A stretch of 64,000 bases of DNA from Cutaneotrichosporon cavernicola (Eukaryota; Basidiomycota; Tremellomycetes; Trichosporonales; Trichosporonaceae), in NCBI RefSeq assembly GCF_030864355.1, contig NC_083397.1, forward strand, positions 310,001 through 374,000, read 5' to 3'. Below are positions 30,354 to 41,098 of this stretch, in pieces. Made by a program: the position numbers and the translations under genes. How positions within the stretch are numbered: the first letter of the stretch is position 1; each line of letters starts with the position of its first letter. The notes beneath the pieces were generated by a model. The model made no database searches. It worked only from the letters and a program-made list of their open reading frames with translations, and was not told where the DNA came from.

Positions 30354-31014
30354 TTACGCAGTGCGCAGAATGATGTGCACGCCAGAGTCACTCTCAATGA
30401 GGGGGCTCATCTCGCCGACCTCAAGCGCGTAAGTCCCGTCCTGGCGTCAGCTCGTTCACACTAGCAGCACGCCATCTGATGGCGCACAGCATCATGGACG
30501 CCGGCCTCACCTCAAACGCCTTCTGCATCTGGCCGCGGCCGAAGAAACCGAGGTCGCCGCCGGAACGCGCGCTCGAACAGTCACTCTCGGTGCTCGCAAT
30601 CTTGGCGAACTCGGCAGCACGCTTGTCGGCCGGCAGGGCCTGGATCGTGGTGAGGTATCCCTGGATCTGGGCGCGCGCCTCGGGGAGGGTACGGGTGATG
30701 TTTTGCTGGTGTCAGCTGACCGTTGACGGAGCAAGGTGAGCCCGTCAGAACAGACATAGGAGTAGTCCAAAAGCCCAACCTACCTGCTTCCAGCTGCTGG
30801 GACGCCGGCTCCCAGCGTGCTTGGCAAGAATGTGGCTTGCGCGGACCTTGCCCTCCGGCACAGCGTTGGCCGAGAGGTACTTGGCTCCGGGAAGGTTCTT
30901 GGCTGCGTCCTCGCTGATGTCGGCGGGTCTCTCCCAGGTGCTCTGGCCTGTGGAGCCGTTGTAGTAGTAGGGCAGCGAGCGCGAGTTGGACCAGCGGACC
31001 TCCCAGCCAGACAT
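30354..31014 (-). CDS. ESS1: Peptidyl-prolyl cis/trans isomerase Pin1/Ess1
   Basis: Three exons (31014-30784, 30705-30511, 30440-30354), 170 aa. N-terminal WW domain (WEVRWSNSRSLPYYYNGSTG ending TWERP), then a parvulin domain: VRASHILAKHAGSRRPSSWK (phosphate-binding basic loop), SDCSSARSGGDLGFFGRGQM (active-site Cys) and SDSGVHIILRTA at the end. It isomerises phospho-Ser/Thr-Pro bonds, classically in the RNA polymerase II tail, and acts in the nucleus. The coding-strand 5' region (31056-31093) is a CTCCGT/CTCCAT-type pyrimidine tract. Divergent with the DUF4536-like gene 401 bp away. Confidence 0.95.
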
Positions 31015-31415
31015 TGTGAGTGAGTTTATGTGGTGTGGGAGTGGGAGGGGAGCAAGACGGAGACGGAGATGGAGACGGAGACGGAGACGGAGTTGAGTGA
31101 GAGTGATTGTAATCCAGTCGCGGTTGGCTTTGGCGGGATGCGAGTAATCGACTATGACGCGTTCCGGCACGTGGCACGGAGATTGGATCTTGTCCGCTTA
31201 CACCTATCATTTTTCCTCCTTTACTCGGCATCTGCATCAAAGTGTGCATGACCGGGATGACGGAGTATGCATTCTAGTAGTTGCAAGTGGAGTGTTCATG
31301 TAGTCTGATTTGTCTAGGGCCTTGGAGCATTGGAGCATTGCGGCCGAGTGGTCGAGTTGCTTGGCTTGAAGTGGGATGATAACAAAAGTTGGACCATCTC
31401 AACCACCCATTCAAC

Positions 31416-31870
31416 ATGTCGTCAACACAACCAGCACCCACCTCAGCGTCAACGCAGCCCACACAGTCCACTCCCGAGGAGAACAAGTGGCAGGACTGCA
31501 CGTATGTAGCCGCCTGACAATGCGGCCCCGCGAGCCCCATCAACCCGGACCCCACGTTTGCTGACCCCAGTGCTTGCCGCCTAACTGGGGCCGCGACCTT
31601 CTCCGGCCTGGGGCTGTATGCGCTCTATGAGGCCAACCAACAGGGTGCATTCGCCAAAGTTCGCCCAAAGGGGAGCCCACGGGGTGCGCCGATCACGGCG
31701 GCGGTTGGTGTTGGTGAGTCTACACTGAGCGAGATGGGCCAGCTAGTAAGGCTGTGTGGGCTATTGATGTAGCAGACATTCAATTAGTTGAATGTAGCGC
31801 CGAGGGACAAGCACCGTCAATGCTGACTCAAGTGTTCATCGGGCTTGGCATCGGCCGGCTGTTCGTGTAG
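31416..31870 (+). CDS. DMAC1/Dmo2-like (DUF4536) small mitochondrial membrane protein
   Basis: Three exons (31416-31501, 31571-31713, 31833-31870), 88 aa. A Ser/Thr/Pro/Gln-rich N-terminus precedes DCTACRLTGAATFSGLGLYA, a CxxC immediately followed by a glycine-rich first membrane segment, then a short loop (PKGSPRG) and a second segment AAVGVVFIGLGIGRLFV. This CxxCR-helix-loop-helix layout is that of DUF4536 proteins (human DMAC1, an assembly factor of complex I; yeast Dmo2). Mitochondrial inner-membrane location is inferred from the family. The C-terminal exon is only 38 nt. Confidence 0.55.
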
Positions 31871-32992
31871 AAGGTGTAGATGACCTCACAAATCAGGGTG
31901 GGGGACGGGGGCGCCGACGGGGTGGCGGTCGGCCCTCGTCGGGCGACAAGACAAGGGCCGCTGTCGGCGGGGACGGATCAGACGGCCGTATCATGCACAC
32001 ATTTAGATGAAGATCGCGGGGCTCGTCGTGCCCCGCTGTCATGGGTCGCTCGGGGTGGTTATTTACGTGCAGATGGCAGTGGAGACACAATGGGGCCACG
32101 ACAGGCAGGTTCCAGACGACGACAAGGTCCGGTATCGGCGAGCTGGCATGTGCATGTAAAAGGAGAGGCCCTCCCTGTTCCATGCCCGTTTCCGACTGGT
32201 TGCCAGAGCGCGAGAGTGAGAGCGACGGTGAATGGTGCCGTACGCGCGTCGGCATGTTCCAGTTTGGCCGCACGGATCTGATCTGATCTATCAGAGTTCC
32301 GGAAGCGTGCCTGTTCCCCAAGCTGGGCTGAGGTTTAATGGGACTCTGTACCACACATCTGCCTCAATAGTAGTGCAACCGCTTATCTGCACCGAGACCT
32401 GTTGACGAAGCCACTACATCGTGAGCGGCGTGAGGTGAGCGGCGTGCGGCGTGACCGGCGCAGCGAGCAGCTGCTATATTCAGGACACTTGAATCGCCGC
32501 TACACCTCGCCGTCATCACATGTCCCGCGGAATTGCAGTCTCGGACAGGGCGTCTGGCGCTTCCTGAAGAAATCCCTGTTCAAGCGAGCTGCAAGAGCCG
32601 GCGGTGAGAATTTCCATGCTCCGTTATCGCCCTGGCAAAGTTTGTTCGTTTGTTCACGTGTCCTTCTGAACCCTGCCGCATCTTTGAATCTTTGACAACA
32701 GAGGTCCGGCCGAGCTGACGACAGGCACAATCTCCCAGCCTGATGGCGTGGAATTCCAAGCCATACCAGCCATCAGCTTACCAGGCGGACAATCTCGCCC
32801 TGGCGCGTGATTGCTTACTGTACGACAGGTGGAATGCTGCGGGGCGCTACTCGTCGCTGTCTGGCGAACTTTTTTACACCGCGGGGCCCTTGAACAATAG
32901 GAACAATAGGGCAGGAAACCGAACGTGGACACTTCATAAAAGAGAGCGTCTTCTCTTCGTTCCGCCCGTTTCCGCTCTCTTGTCTAATCAAA
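31871..32992. other. gene-free stretch upstream of the transporter
   Basis: About 1.1 kb with only short, unsupported frames; probably a long regulatory region of the amino-acid transporter. Confidence 0.5.
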
Positions 32993-34835
32993 ATGAACGT
33001 CGACACTCCCAGACGCTCGTTCGAGGATATGCCGTCGATCAACGCGACCGCGGTCAACACGCCCGCGGGCCCGTCGCGCGCAGGCTCCCTAAGCGTCAAA
33101 GACATCGAGAAGGGCGACACTTCCCCGGCGCCCACAGCCAAGGCCGACAAGGTCGATGGCGAGGTCCACGTCCGTCCCGCTAAGACCAAGCACATGACCG
33201 AGGCAGACAAGGTCGAGTACCTCAACCACCAGGTCGAGCATGGCGAGCAAAAGTTCCACAAGCTGGGATGGGTCCAGCTCGTCGTCATCCTCATCGTCGA
33301 GGCCATTGCGCTCGGCTCTCTCTCCCTCCCTGCGTGAGTACAGGTTGGTGGCGTGGTCGCCGGAACTAGCAATCTTATCTGGAATCCGGAAAGGCCCCGG
33401 CGCCACCGCCACCGTTTAAGTGAACACTGCTGACCTCAGCGCTTTCGCCACTCTCGGTATGGTTCCGGGTGTGCTCATCACTGTGGGCATCGGCATGTTG
33501 GCCATCTACACGTCCTACGTGAGTTCTGTTTCTTTTACTCCGGTTTGTCGGTGATAGTGTGGTGGGGGATTGTTTGGAAGCAAGAGAGGCTTGGATTGTT
33601 TGGAAGCAAGAGAGGCTTCCGACATGCTACTCTCTACGCGGCCGTGCACCAATCGGCAAATCATTCAACCCCTTGCTAACGCCCAGGTTATCGGCCAAGT
33701 CAAGATCAAGTTCCCCCAGGTCAAGCACTACGACGACGTCGGCCCGCTCCTCGGCGGCCCGGGCCTTCTCGGCAAGGTCTTCCGCGGCCTGCTGGCTTTC
33801 GGTTTCGTGGCGTACCTCATTTGCCTGGTCGGCTCACACTGCCTGACCGGCACAATCGCCTTCCAGACCATCACCAAGGTCGACGTGTGCGCCATTATCT
33901 GGAGCGTAGTCTCCATGGTCCTCCTCTTCCTCTGTGCGCTTCCCCCCTCATTCGCCGAGATGGCCGTTCTCGGCTACATCGACTTTGTGTCGATCATCGC
34001 CGCAATCCTCATCACCCTCATTGCGACTGGCATCAAGGCCAACAACCAGGTCGGCTCGTTCGCGGCTGTAGACTGGTCCGCATGGCCCAAGGAGGGCACG
34101 ACCTTTTCGCACGCCATGGTGGCTGTCTCCAACGTTGTCTTTGCCTACTCGTGAGATCTCATTGTTTTCAAAACTAATCCCAGCTTTGCCATCTGCCAGT
34201 TCTCCTTCATGGAGGAGATGCACACGCCCAAGGATTTCAAAAAGTCGGTGTGGGTTCTCGGCATCACCGAGATTGTCATCTACACCTGCACCGGGGCTCT
34301 CGGATATGCCTTCATCGGAAAGGGCGTCAAGGCGCCCGCTCTCCTCTCTGCCGGCGACACGGTCTCGCGCATTGCCTTTGGTGTTGCGATTCCAGTCATC
34401 ATCATCTCGGGCTCAATCAACACGGTCACAGCCGGTCGCTTTACCCTCGACAAGTTCTTCAGCAACTCGACAATTCGCTACGTCTCAGACGCGCGCGGCT
34501 GGGCCGTCTGGGTTGGATGGGCCGTCATCGCCAGCATTGTCGCTTGGATCATTGCCGAGGCCATCCCCTTCTTCTCTGACCTCCTGGCCATCATCTCCGC
34601 CCTCTTCATCTCGGGCTTCTCGTTCTATGTGCCCGGCTTCATGTGGTTCAAGCTTGTCAAGGAGGGCAAGTGGCACCAGGGGTGGCGCAACATTGTGCTT
34701 TCGGTCCTCAACACCGTTTGTATTGTCATCGGCGTCATCTGCCTCGTGTGCGGAACTTATGGCGCCGTCGAGGACATCAAGCTCTCGTACGAGCTTGGTA
34801 CCGTCGGAACCCCCTTCTCCTGCAACAAGTCCTAG
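32993..34835 (+). CDS. Amino-acid transporter, AAAP family (neutral amino-acid permease type)
   Basis: Four exons (32993-33333, 33440-33518, 33687-34150, 34184-34835), 511 aa. A ~95-residue hydrophilic N-terminus leads into HKLGWVQLVVILIVEAIALG and about eleven hydrophobic helices. EEMHTPKDFKKSVWVLG is the conserved intracellular loop of the Neurospora MTR/N-system group, and FSFYVPGFMWFKLVKEGKWH ends the core. It imports neutral amino acids with H+ across the plasma or vacuolar membrane; exact substrate unknown. Intron 2 (168 bp) contains a 26-bp tandem duplication at about 33568-33619. The long upstream region suggests nutrient regulation. Confidence 0.9.
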
Positions 34836-35130
34836 GTGAAGGTCTGGGCGAATTTAGAATGTAGAGTATTTAGAATGGCTAGGCCTTGTATGCATTGAGC
34901 ATTGGTTAACGTTTGGAGCAGGGGAATGAGACAGCGGAAAAGAGTGACCGGCCAGCATCTTGCTCGCGTACGGTATAAAGGGGTTGCGGCGTCAAGCTTG
35001 ACGTCTTGTTCGTTCTCTTCACCTCATGACCGACCGCAAGCAGTCAGCACCGGCCCGCATCAGTAAGCACCGGCCCGCATCAGTAAGCAACCTTCCTTCC
35101 GAATCTATCATACATGCAACTAACGCCCAA

Positions 35131-36007
35131 CTACCGGCCCATCCACCCGCCGTCGACGACGACACACTCGCCTGAGACGTAGTCGGACGCGGCCGAGGCG
35201 AGGTAGACGATCGCGCCCTCAAAGTCCTTGGGTGTGCCCCAGCGCCCGGCCGGGATACGCTCGAGGATCTGGCGCGAGCGGTCCTTGTCCGCAATGAGGG
35301 CCTCGTTCATGTCCGTCGCAATGTACCCGGGGGCGATAGCGTTGACGTTGACGCCCTTGGCCGCCCAGCCATTCGAGAACGACTTGACCTGGGGTTAGCC
35401 TGTGTGCGATTCTCCAGCTTGTCACTCACAATACCCTGGACACCGTGTTTGGCCGCAGCGTACGCAACGACATTAAGACCGCCCTGGAACGCAACCAACG
35501 ACGAGATGTTGATAATCTTGCCATTGCTCTTCCACTCCTTACCCTCGGCTCCTGCAACCCCACCCCTAGACTCGAGCATGTGCCGGCCCGCATCGCGCGT
35601 GATCTGGAACACAGTGTTCAGGTTAACCTGCAGCACCTCGTTCCAGTCGTTGTCGGGGAACACCTCGACCGGGTGGCGGCGCTGGATACCGCCGCAGTTG
35701 ACCACAATGTCAAGCACGCGAGTCTGGGTGACAGACGGAATAAGCTCGCCAACAGCCTTTGCGTCGGCGAGATCACACACGACAATGTCGGCCTTGCGGC
35801 CGACCGCCTCAATCCGCCCCTTGGTATCCGTGTTGGTGGTGTTGCGCTGCACGAGGATGATGTCTGCGCCTGCCTTGGCGAGGGCGACAGCCATGTCGGC
35901 GCCGATGCCGCGGGTGGCGCCCGTGATGCTGCGGTTAGCGAGGTTGGTGCGTGGGCTTACAGTGCAGTCTTGCCGGTGAGGCCGAAGAGCTCGTCGAGGT
36001 AGGACAT
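35131..36007 (-). CDS. SDR oxidoreductase, 2-deoxy-D-gluconate 3-dehydrogenase (KduD)-like
   Basis: Three exons (36007-35961, 35928-35430, 35388-35131), 267 aa. TGATRGIG is the NAD(P) glycine motif, followed by CDLADAKAV and [16 protein letters not shown] (usual NNAG altered to NCGG), NISSLVAF (Ser), YAAAKHGV (Tyr-x3-Lys), [10 protein letters not shown] and the C-terminal [15 protein letters not shown]. Of SDRs this pattern fits KduD-type enzymes, which oxidise or reduce keto-deoxy-gluconates in pectin or uronate breakdown. Probably cytosolic. The 5' side has a GAGAT repeat (36010-36035), pyrimidine-rich on the coding strand. Divergent with UTP15. Confidence 0.85.
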
Positions 36008-36335
36008 TGTGAGATGAGATGAGATGAGATGAGATGAAGAGGAGAAGAATGGATGGTTGGGGAGCTTGTATAGGAGAAGGAAGGGGGAGGGTGGACCGGA
36101 AACCGGACCGGACTCCGGGGCGGCGGTATCACGCGGTTCGTTGACGGAAAGCGGAGTTAGAACACTGTCCATTAAGTGGCCTAATGTCTGATAACCAATC
36201 CTAATGCATATTACAAAGAGACAAAAAATGACGTGTGGCACCTCCACTTGAGTCCCAAGATTTCCGTGTGGAGGTTGCGGTAGTTTGATCTCGCAACTGT
36301 TCAAACGCAACAACATCGCATCACATCGACGCGAC
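36008..36335. promoter_or_regulatory. Shared divergent promoter, SDR / UTP15
   Basis: 328 bp between two divergent starts. It contains five GAGAT repeats next to the SDR start. No TATA box is evident on the UTP15 side. Confidence 0.5.
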
Positions 36336-37926
36336 ATGGACTTCCAACCGCTCCAAGCGCTGCCTAGCGCGCCGCGGGCTTCGTCGTCGTCCAACCCCCA
36401 CTCGCGGCACTTCCACTCGTTCCGCCACCCCCTGTTCATCAAGCACGCGGCCCCCGTCACCCACATCCACTTCTCGCCGGCCAAGCCACACCGGTACGCC
36501 GTCACTGCGTCAACACGCGTGATCGTGTATGCGCCAAAGACCGGCAAGGTGGTCAAGACGGTGACGCGGTTCAAGGATGTTGCGCGGTGTGGCGAGTTCA
36601 GGAAGGACGGCAAGTTGATGGTGGCGGGATCCGACGATGGTCTGGTGCAGATCTTTGATATTGGTTCCCGCGCCGTTTTGCGTACAATGAAAGAACACAA
36701 CCAGTGGGTATTATTTTACATCTAAACTAATATATAGACCAGTACACGTCACTCACTTCTCGCCACACCTGCCACAGGTCTTGTCGGGCTCGGACGACCG
36801 GACAGTCAAGTTGTGGGATGTGACCACGCAGGAATGCTTGAATACATTCGAGGGACACACGGATTATGTGCGTGCGGCAGTGTTTGCCTCGCCACACACC
36901 ATTCTTAGCAGCTCTTACGACTCGACTGTACGGCTGTGGGATGCGCGCCTGCCTCCAGACCAAGCCAACACTTTGACGATGCGGCACGGCGGGGCGCCCG
37001 TCGAGGACGTGGCCGTGTTCCCGTCGGGAGGAGTAGCTTTGTCTGTCGGAGGGCCGATCCTGCGTGTTTGGGACTTGGCAATGGGCAAGTGCCTCCGCGC
37101 CCTGTCCAACCACCAAAAGACAATCACGTCGCTTGCGTTTGACGGCTCGCGCGGACGTGTACTCACTGGCGGCCTGGACGCTATGGTCAAGGCATACGAT
37201 GTCGCCGAGTGGAAGGTTGTGCATACTATGCGGTATCCTGCTCCCATCTTATCTCTGGCCATCTCGCCAGACGACACGCACATCGCAGCCGGCATGACGG
37301 ACGGAACCCTCGCCGTCCGCCGGCGCGACCCCAAGGCATCCGAGGCCGCCGCCTCTGATGCCAAACAGGCCATCATATCCTCCGGTGCTTACGACTACTT
37401 TGCCGATATGGAGGCCGTCTTTGGCCGCGGACACATCAAGGCCAAGAAACGTGACGTTCCAATCCTCGGTCCTGCCGACGAAGTTCGAGTCGAGACGCGC
37501 CGTCGCGAACGTCTCCGCGAATTCGACAGATACCTCAAGGCCTTCAAATACTCTGCCGCCCTCGATGCTGGTCTGAAAAAGACAGTACGGCCCACAACGA
37601 CCTTTGCCCTCCTCCAGGAACTGGTGCAGCGCGACGCTCTCCGCACCGCCCTGAATGGCCGCGACGACGTCTCGCTCGAACCTGTCCTCGCCTTCCTTGC
37701 GCGACACGTCACCGATCCCCGTTTCGGCGAGGCTGCCGCGGACGTTGCGGCCGTCTTACTTGACGTGTATGCTGCGCAGTTGGGCCATTCGCCATTGGTC
37801 GACGATCTGGTCGCCAAGCTCGCTACGCGCGTCGAGCGGGAGCTTGCGTTCCAGCGCGAGCTGGTCAAGTTGCGTGGTGCGCTTGACATGACGCTCGCGC
37901 AGGCCGCGCTCTCGCAGATGGACTAG
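36336..37926 (+). CDS. UTP15: U3 snoRNP protein UTP15 (WD40)
   Basis: Two exons (36336-36703, 36738-37926), 518 aa. N-terminal FKHAAPVTHIHFSP-type blade (FIKHAAPVTHIHFSPAKPHR), WD blades with GSDDRTVKLWD and SSYDSTVRLWD, then after residue ~350 a helical C-terminal domain (VRPTTTFALLQELVQRDALR, then RTALNGRD) typical of UTP15_C. It is part of the t-UTP/UtpA complex that starts 18S rRNA processing and rDNA transcription in the nucleolus. Length and order agree with the family (~510 aa). Confidence 0.93.
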
Positions 37927-38146
37927 AGGTGTCTAGATGGATGCATGTATGATTAGGCGGTGATTGAGAGATGCAGGATTGAATAGAGACTGATGTCAGT
38001 GGCGCGATCGAATGCTGCGCCGGATACAGGCACGGATTCTTGGCACGAGCCAGTTGGCCAACTCGTACACTCCACAACACTTTCCTCCCTCTCCATCTCC
38101 ATCTCCATCTCCATCGCCATCTCCACACTCGTTACCCCCTTCAAAC

Positions 38147-39163
38147 ATGCAAGGCCAGCCGTTCCGTATCCCAGGCTACCGCGGGCCCATCAACCCCAAC
38201 CCCAACCCCCCAGACGGAGAAGCCCGTATCTCCATCTACCTGTACCGGCCGTGGCTGGCGGCGGGCATCATTGGCGCAGTCGTCTTTGGCGTCTTCATGG
38301 TCGCTCAGATATGGTACATGTTGAGGCGGAGGGGCACGCGCTGGTTCCATGGCTTGTTGGCATTTGGTGCAGTATGTACAACTCCCTCTCCCTTGCTAAC
38401 CCCAAGCTCATGGAAGTCGGAGGCTATGCCGCCCGCATCAAAGGGCACGAAAACATGTTCCGCGTCTACGTCTTTGTCGCGTCCTACTTTCTCATCGTGG
38501 TGGTGCGTCCGCAACAAAATAGAGCTCACACAAGGCTCCAATCCCCATCGCAGCCGCAATCTACCTCATGCTCACTTACGCTGCTGCGAGGTGGCCAAAT
38601 GCGCGCAGGCTCCTGGTCATGCCCCCCAAGGTTATGGTTACGCGTTAGTCCCGTCCCGTCGTCTGACACCCCTAACCCCAGTCTTCGTGGGCGTAGACAT
38701 AGTCACGATCGCAGTGCAGGTCGTCGGCGCAGCCATGGTCGGCGTCGTGCAAACCAAGACGAACCGAGGCGAAAAACCTCCCATGACCGTAACTACCGCA
38801 GGACATATTCTCCTGGCTGGTCTGGCCGTCCAAACCGCCTTCTTCTCCACTTTCATGGTCCTCCTCATCCTGGCCATCTCCCGCGTCCGCCACCTTGACC
38901 TCCACGGACAACAACTGCGTAACCTCCGTGCCTTGCTATATACCAATTTGGCCGCGGGGTTCTTCGTGTTACTCCGCACGGTATATCGGTTGGCCGTCGA
39001 GTGCCAGGGATACTTTGGCGAAGCCAATTCCAACCAGACCCTCTTTACAGTGTTTGAGATGGTGCCGGTTATTATCGCGCTAGGAATCCTCACTGTCGTT
39101 CCTATCGGGCGGTGGTTCCCAAAGCTCGGTGACGCGCACCAGCAGCACGAGGTCAAAGACTAG
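38147..39163 (+). CDS. RTA1-like seven-helix membrane protein
   Basis: Four exons (38147-38371, 38407-38502, 38535-38643, 38682-39163), 303 aa. Seven hydrophobic segments. The family positions are recognisable: MEVGGYAAR after helix 2, ASYFLIVVAPIPIAAAIYLM across helices 3-4, GVDIVTIAVQVVGAAM at helix 4-5, and an NLRALLY...RTVYRL helix near the end. RTA1-like proteins (RTA1, RSB1, PUG1) are plasma-membrane lipid or porphyrin translocators or stress proteins in fungi. The coding-strand leader at 38091-38125 is a CTCCAT repeat. Convergent with MDM10, 132 bp apart. Confidence 0.8.
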   Translation: MQGQPFRIPGYRGPINPNPNPPDGEARISIYLYRPWLAAGIIGAVVFGVFMVAQIWYMLRRRGTRWFHGLLAFGAVCTTPSPLLTPSSWKSEAMPPASKGTKTCSASTSLSRPTFSSWWCVRNKIELTQGSNPHRSRNLPHAHLRCCEVAKCAQAPGHAPQGYGYALVPSRRLTPLTPVFVGVDIVTIAVQVVGAAMVGVVQTKTNRGEKPPMTVTTAGHILLAGLAVQTAFFSTFMVLLILAISRVRHLDLHGQQLRNLRALLYTNLAAGFFVLLRTVYRLAVECQGYFGEANSNQTLFTVFEMVPVIIALGILTVVPIGRWFPKLGDAHQQHEVKD

Positions 39164-39295
39164 TTGACCGTAATCTTAATCATACCCATCTTATCTATAG
39201 GCTTGGCATCCATGTAGTAATGACATAGATTACATTACGGGGGTGACGTGGGCTATCGGCCAGACCTGAGCGGCAACTCGCGCCACTCTCCTTCG

Positions 39296-40846
39296 CTACG
39301 AGCAGTACTGCACCTCGAGCCCGACACCGCGAATAGCCCGCCCCGTACCCCCAAACACATCCGACACGAGCCCGACCGACACGAGGCTCTTCCGTATCCT
39401 CGCCTCGTACAGCAGGGCGAGGCTCCAATTCCCACTAAGCCGGGCCTTGAGCACGCCGTCCCTCTCGTCCGGATCGTCGAGGACGCGCGCGTCGCGACGC
39501 GCCTGCGCCTCGAGCTGCGCCTCGTCCCCATCCACGACCACAGCCGCAGTCGAGACGGCCTCGGGACCCGGCTCACCCGGCTCACCCGGCTCGTCGCGCA
39601 ACCGTCCCCCAATCGATGCGTGCTTTGCAATCTGCAGCCTTGCCTCGGGAGATAGCTCGACCTGTCGCTGTCGTCCCCTGCGGCCGACCCACCACTCGCC
39701 ACCAATCGCAAAATCACTCTCGTACGAATAGACGTTGACACCGAATCGTGTCGCCATGCTAACGTGAGGAGATACCTGGGCCGCGTAAGAGGCAGATAAG
39801 GCCCCAATGAGCGGGTTGTAGAGCAGCGTAATCGTTGTGGGCGGTGAGGGCGGCCCGCCTTGAGATTGAGATGGGAGCGAGGTATATCGCACCCCCGTAG
39901 AGACTGGACTGGTCAACTCAATCTGGATTCAACTCACTGCCTGCACTCCGCTGCTTGACCGAGAGATATACCTCTCCTCCAGCCGAGAAACGGCCTCTCA
40001 TTCCCTCTCCGACTGTCTCCTTACCCCAACCGAAATTATACAGTCCACGCACACCACACATCCCATCAGCAGCTGAGTACGTATACTCGCCAGAGTACAT
40101 GCCTGTGTCGTGCTGTAGCGCGACCAACAAATTTGGCGGCGGCTGGGGCGGCGATGTGGGTGCGACCGAGGCCGCCGTTTTGGTCGGCGGAGTAAACCGA
40201 ACCCGCTGCGGCTGGTGCACGAACGCAATGTGGGCCTGTACCGTCGGGGCCAGGCGGGTCACGGCGAGCCCGGAGAGATGCATGGTGGGGAGGTGCATGC
40301 GCGAGTAGAAGAGAAAGTCACGGCCTTCGATCCTGCGCCCGCCAAGCCAGAGTTCGGGTTTACCGACTGGCTTTGTTGGAGGGGGGTAGTGTCTGAACCG
40401 CTCGACTACGTCGCGGAAGGGCATTGTGCGCGAGGGCCCGATCTGGGTTAGCGCGTTTGGGGAGGACACACGGTTAATGGCTCGCTGGTCGTTATGTACG
40501 ATAGCGAGCCGTTGAGCTGGGGGAGGGCGTCGAGGGCATAGCTCGTGAAGAAGATTGGCGTGGGGGCGTTGGCTAGTTGGAGGATGAGCGAGTTTGGGAC
40601 GGCAAAGTCGCTGGGGTTAGCGGGGGTTAGGGAGCCAGCGAGCGGCGAGGAGCGAGCAGCGAGGAGGGCGAGATGCTGAGGTGGCTGGTGGCCAGGAGTT
40701 GGTGACTCACAGCAACGCTGTCATCAGCCTCCACTGCAACGTCACGTACCAGCACTACTGCGCGTAATGTTCGAGTAGAGGTTATCCTCATTCCACCCAA
40801 TAGCCTCATAGTAACTCCTAAGTAGGAGTGTAGAGAATGGGAGCAT
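39296..40846 (-). CDS. MDM10: Mdm10, ERMES/SAM beta-barrel subunit, with a 7-nt microexon
   Basis: Five exons: 40846-40750, 40717-40711, 40610-40472, 40442-39938 and 39903-39296; 451 aa. It starts [20 protein letters not shown], then [76 protein letters not shown] and [17 protein letters not shown], all Mdm10 landmarks. Exon 2 (CGTTGCT) is only 7 nt and is needed to restore the SSALLDF segment; both flanking introns have good signals. It acts in the mitochondrial outer membrane, in ERMES ER-mitochondria contacts and in assembly of TOM beta-barrels. Confidence 0.9.
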
Positions 40847-40999
40847 GGGTGACGACGTGCAAAGGTGAAGACGTGGAGATGGTCGTGGAAGGTTGGGTGT
40901 TGTTTAAAAGGAAGAAGAGTGGGAGGAAAAGCAAGAGGGGTGACGTCGATTTGTTGACGATCCAACGATTTCGTAACGCCACCCATCATCCGCCATCTC

Positions 41000-41024
41000 C
41001 ATCTCCATCTCTCTCTCCCCCGCC

Positions 41025-41063
<39 letters not shown>

Positions 41064-41087
41064 CCTCTCTCTCTCCCTCTCTCTTAT
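41000..41087 (+). repeat. CT-rich microsatellite in the NAA40 leader
   Basis: Dense CT dinucleotide repeats interrupted by C runs, ending 11 bp before the NAA40 start codon. Likely 5' UTR/initiator region of NAA40. Confidence 0.9.
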
Positions 41088-41098
41088 CTCGAATCGCA

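Noticed and set aside
31339..31380. tRNA-Ser-like 5' half (GCGGCCGAGTGGTCGAG, then CTTGAA)
   Set aside because: The anticodon stem does not pair and no T-arm or acceptor 3' half follows. Possibly a relic, but not a gene.
34250..34579. 109-aa His/Arg-rich plus-strand frame
   Set aside because: Out-of-frame shadow of the amino-acid transporter.
39248..39655. 135-aa plus-strand frame
   Set aside because: Complement of the last MDM10 exon.
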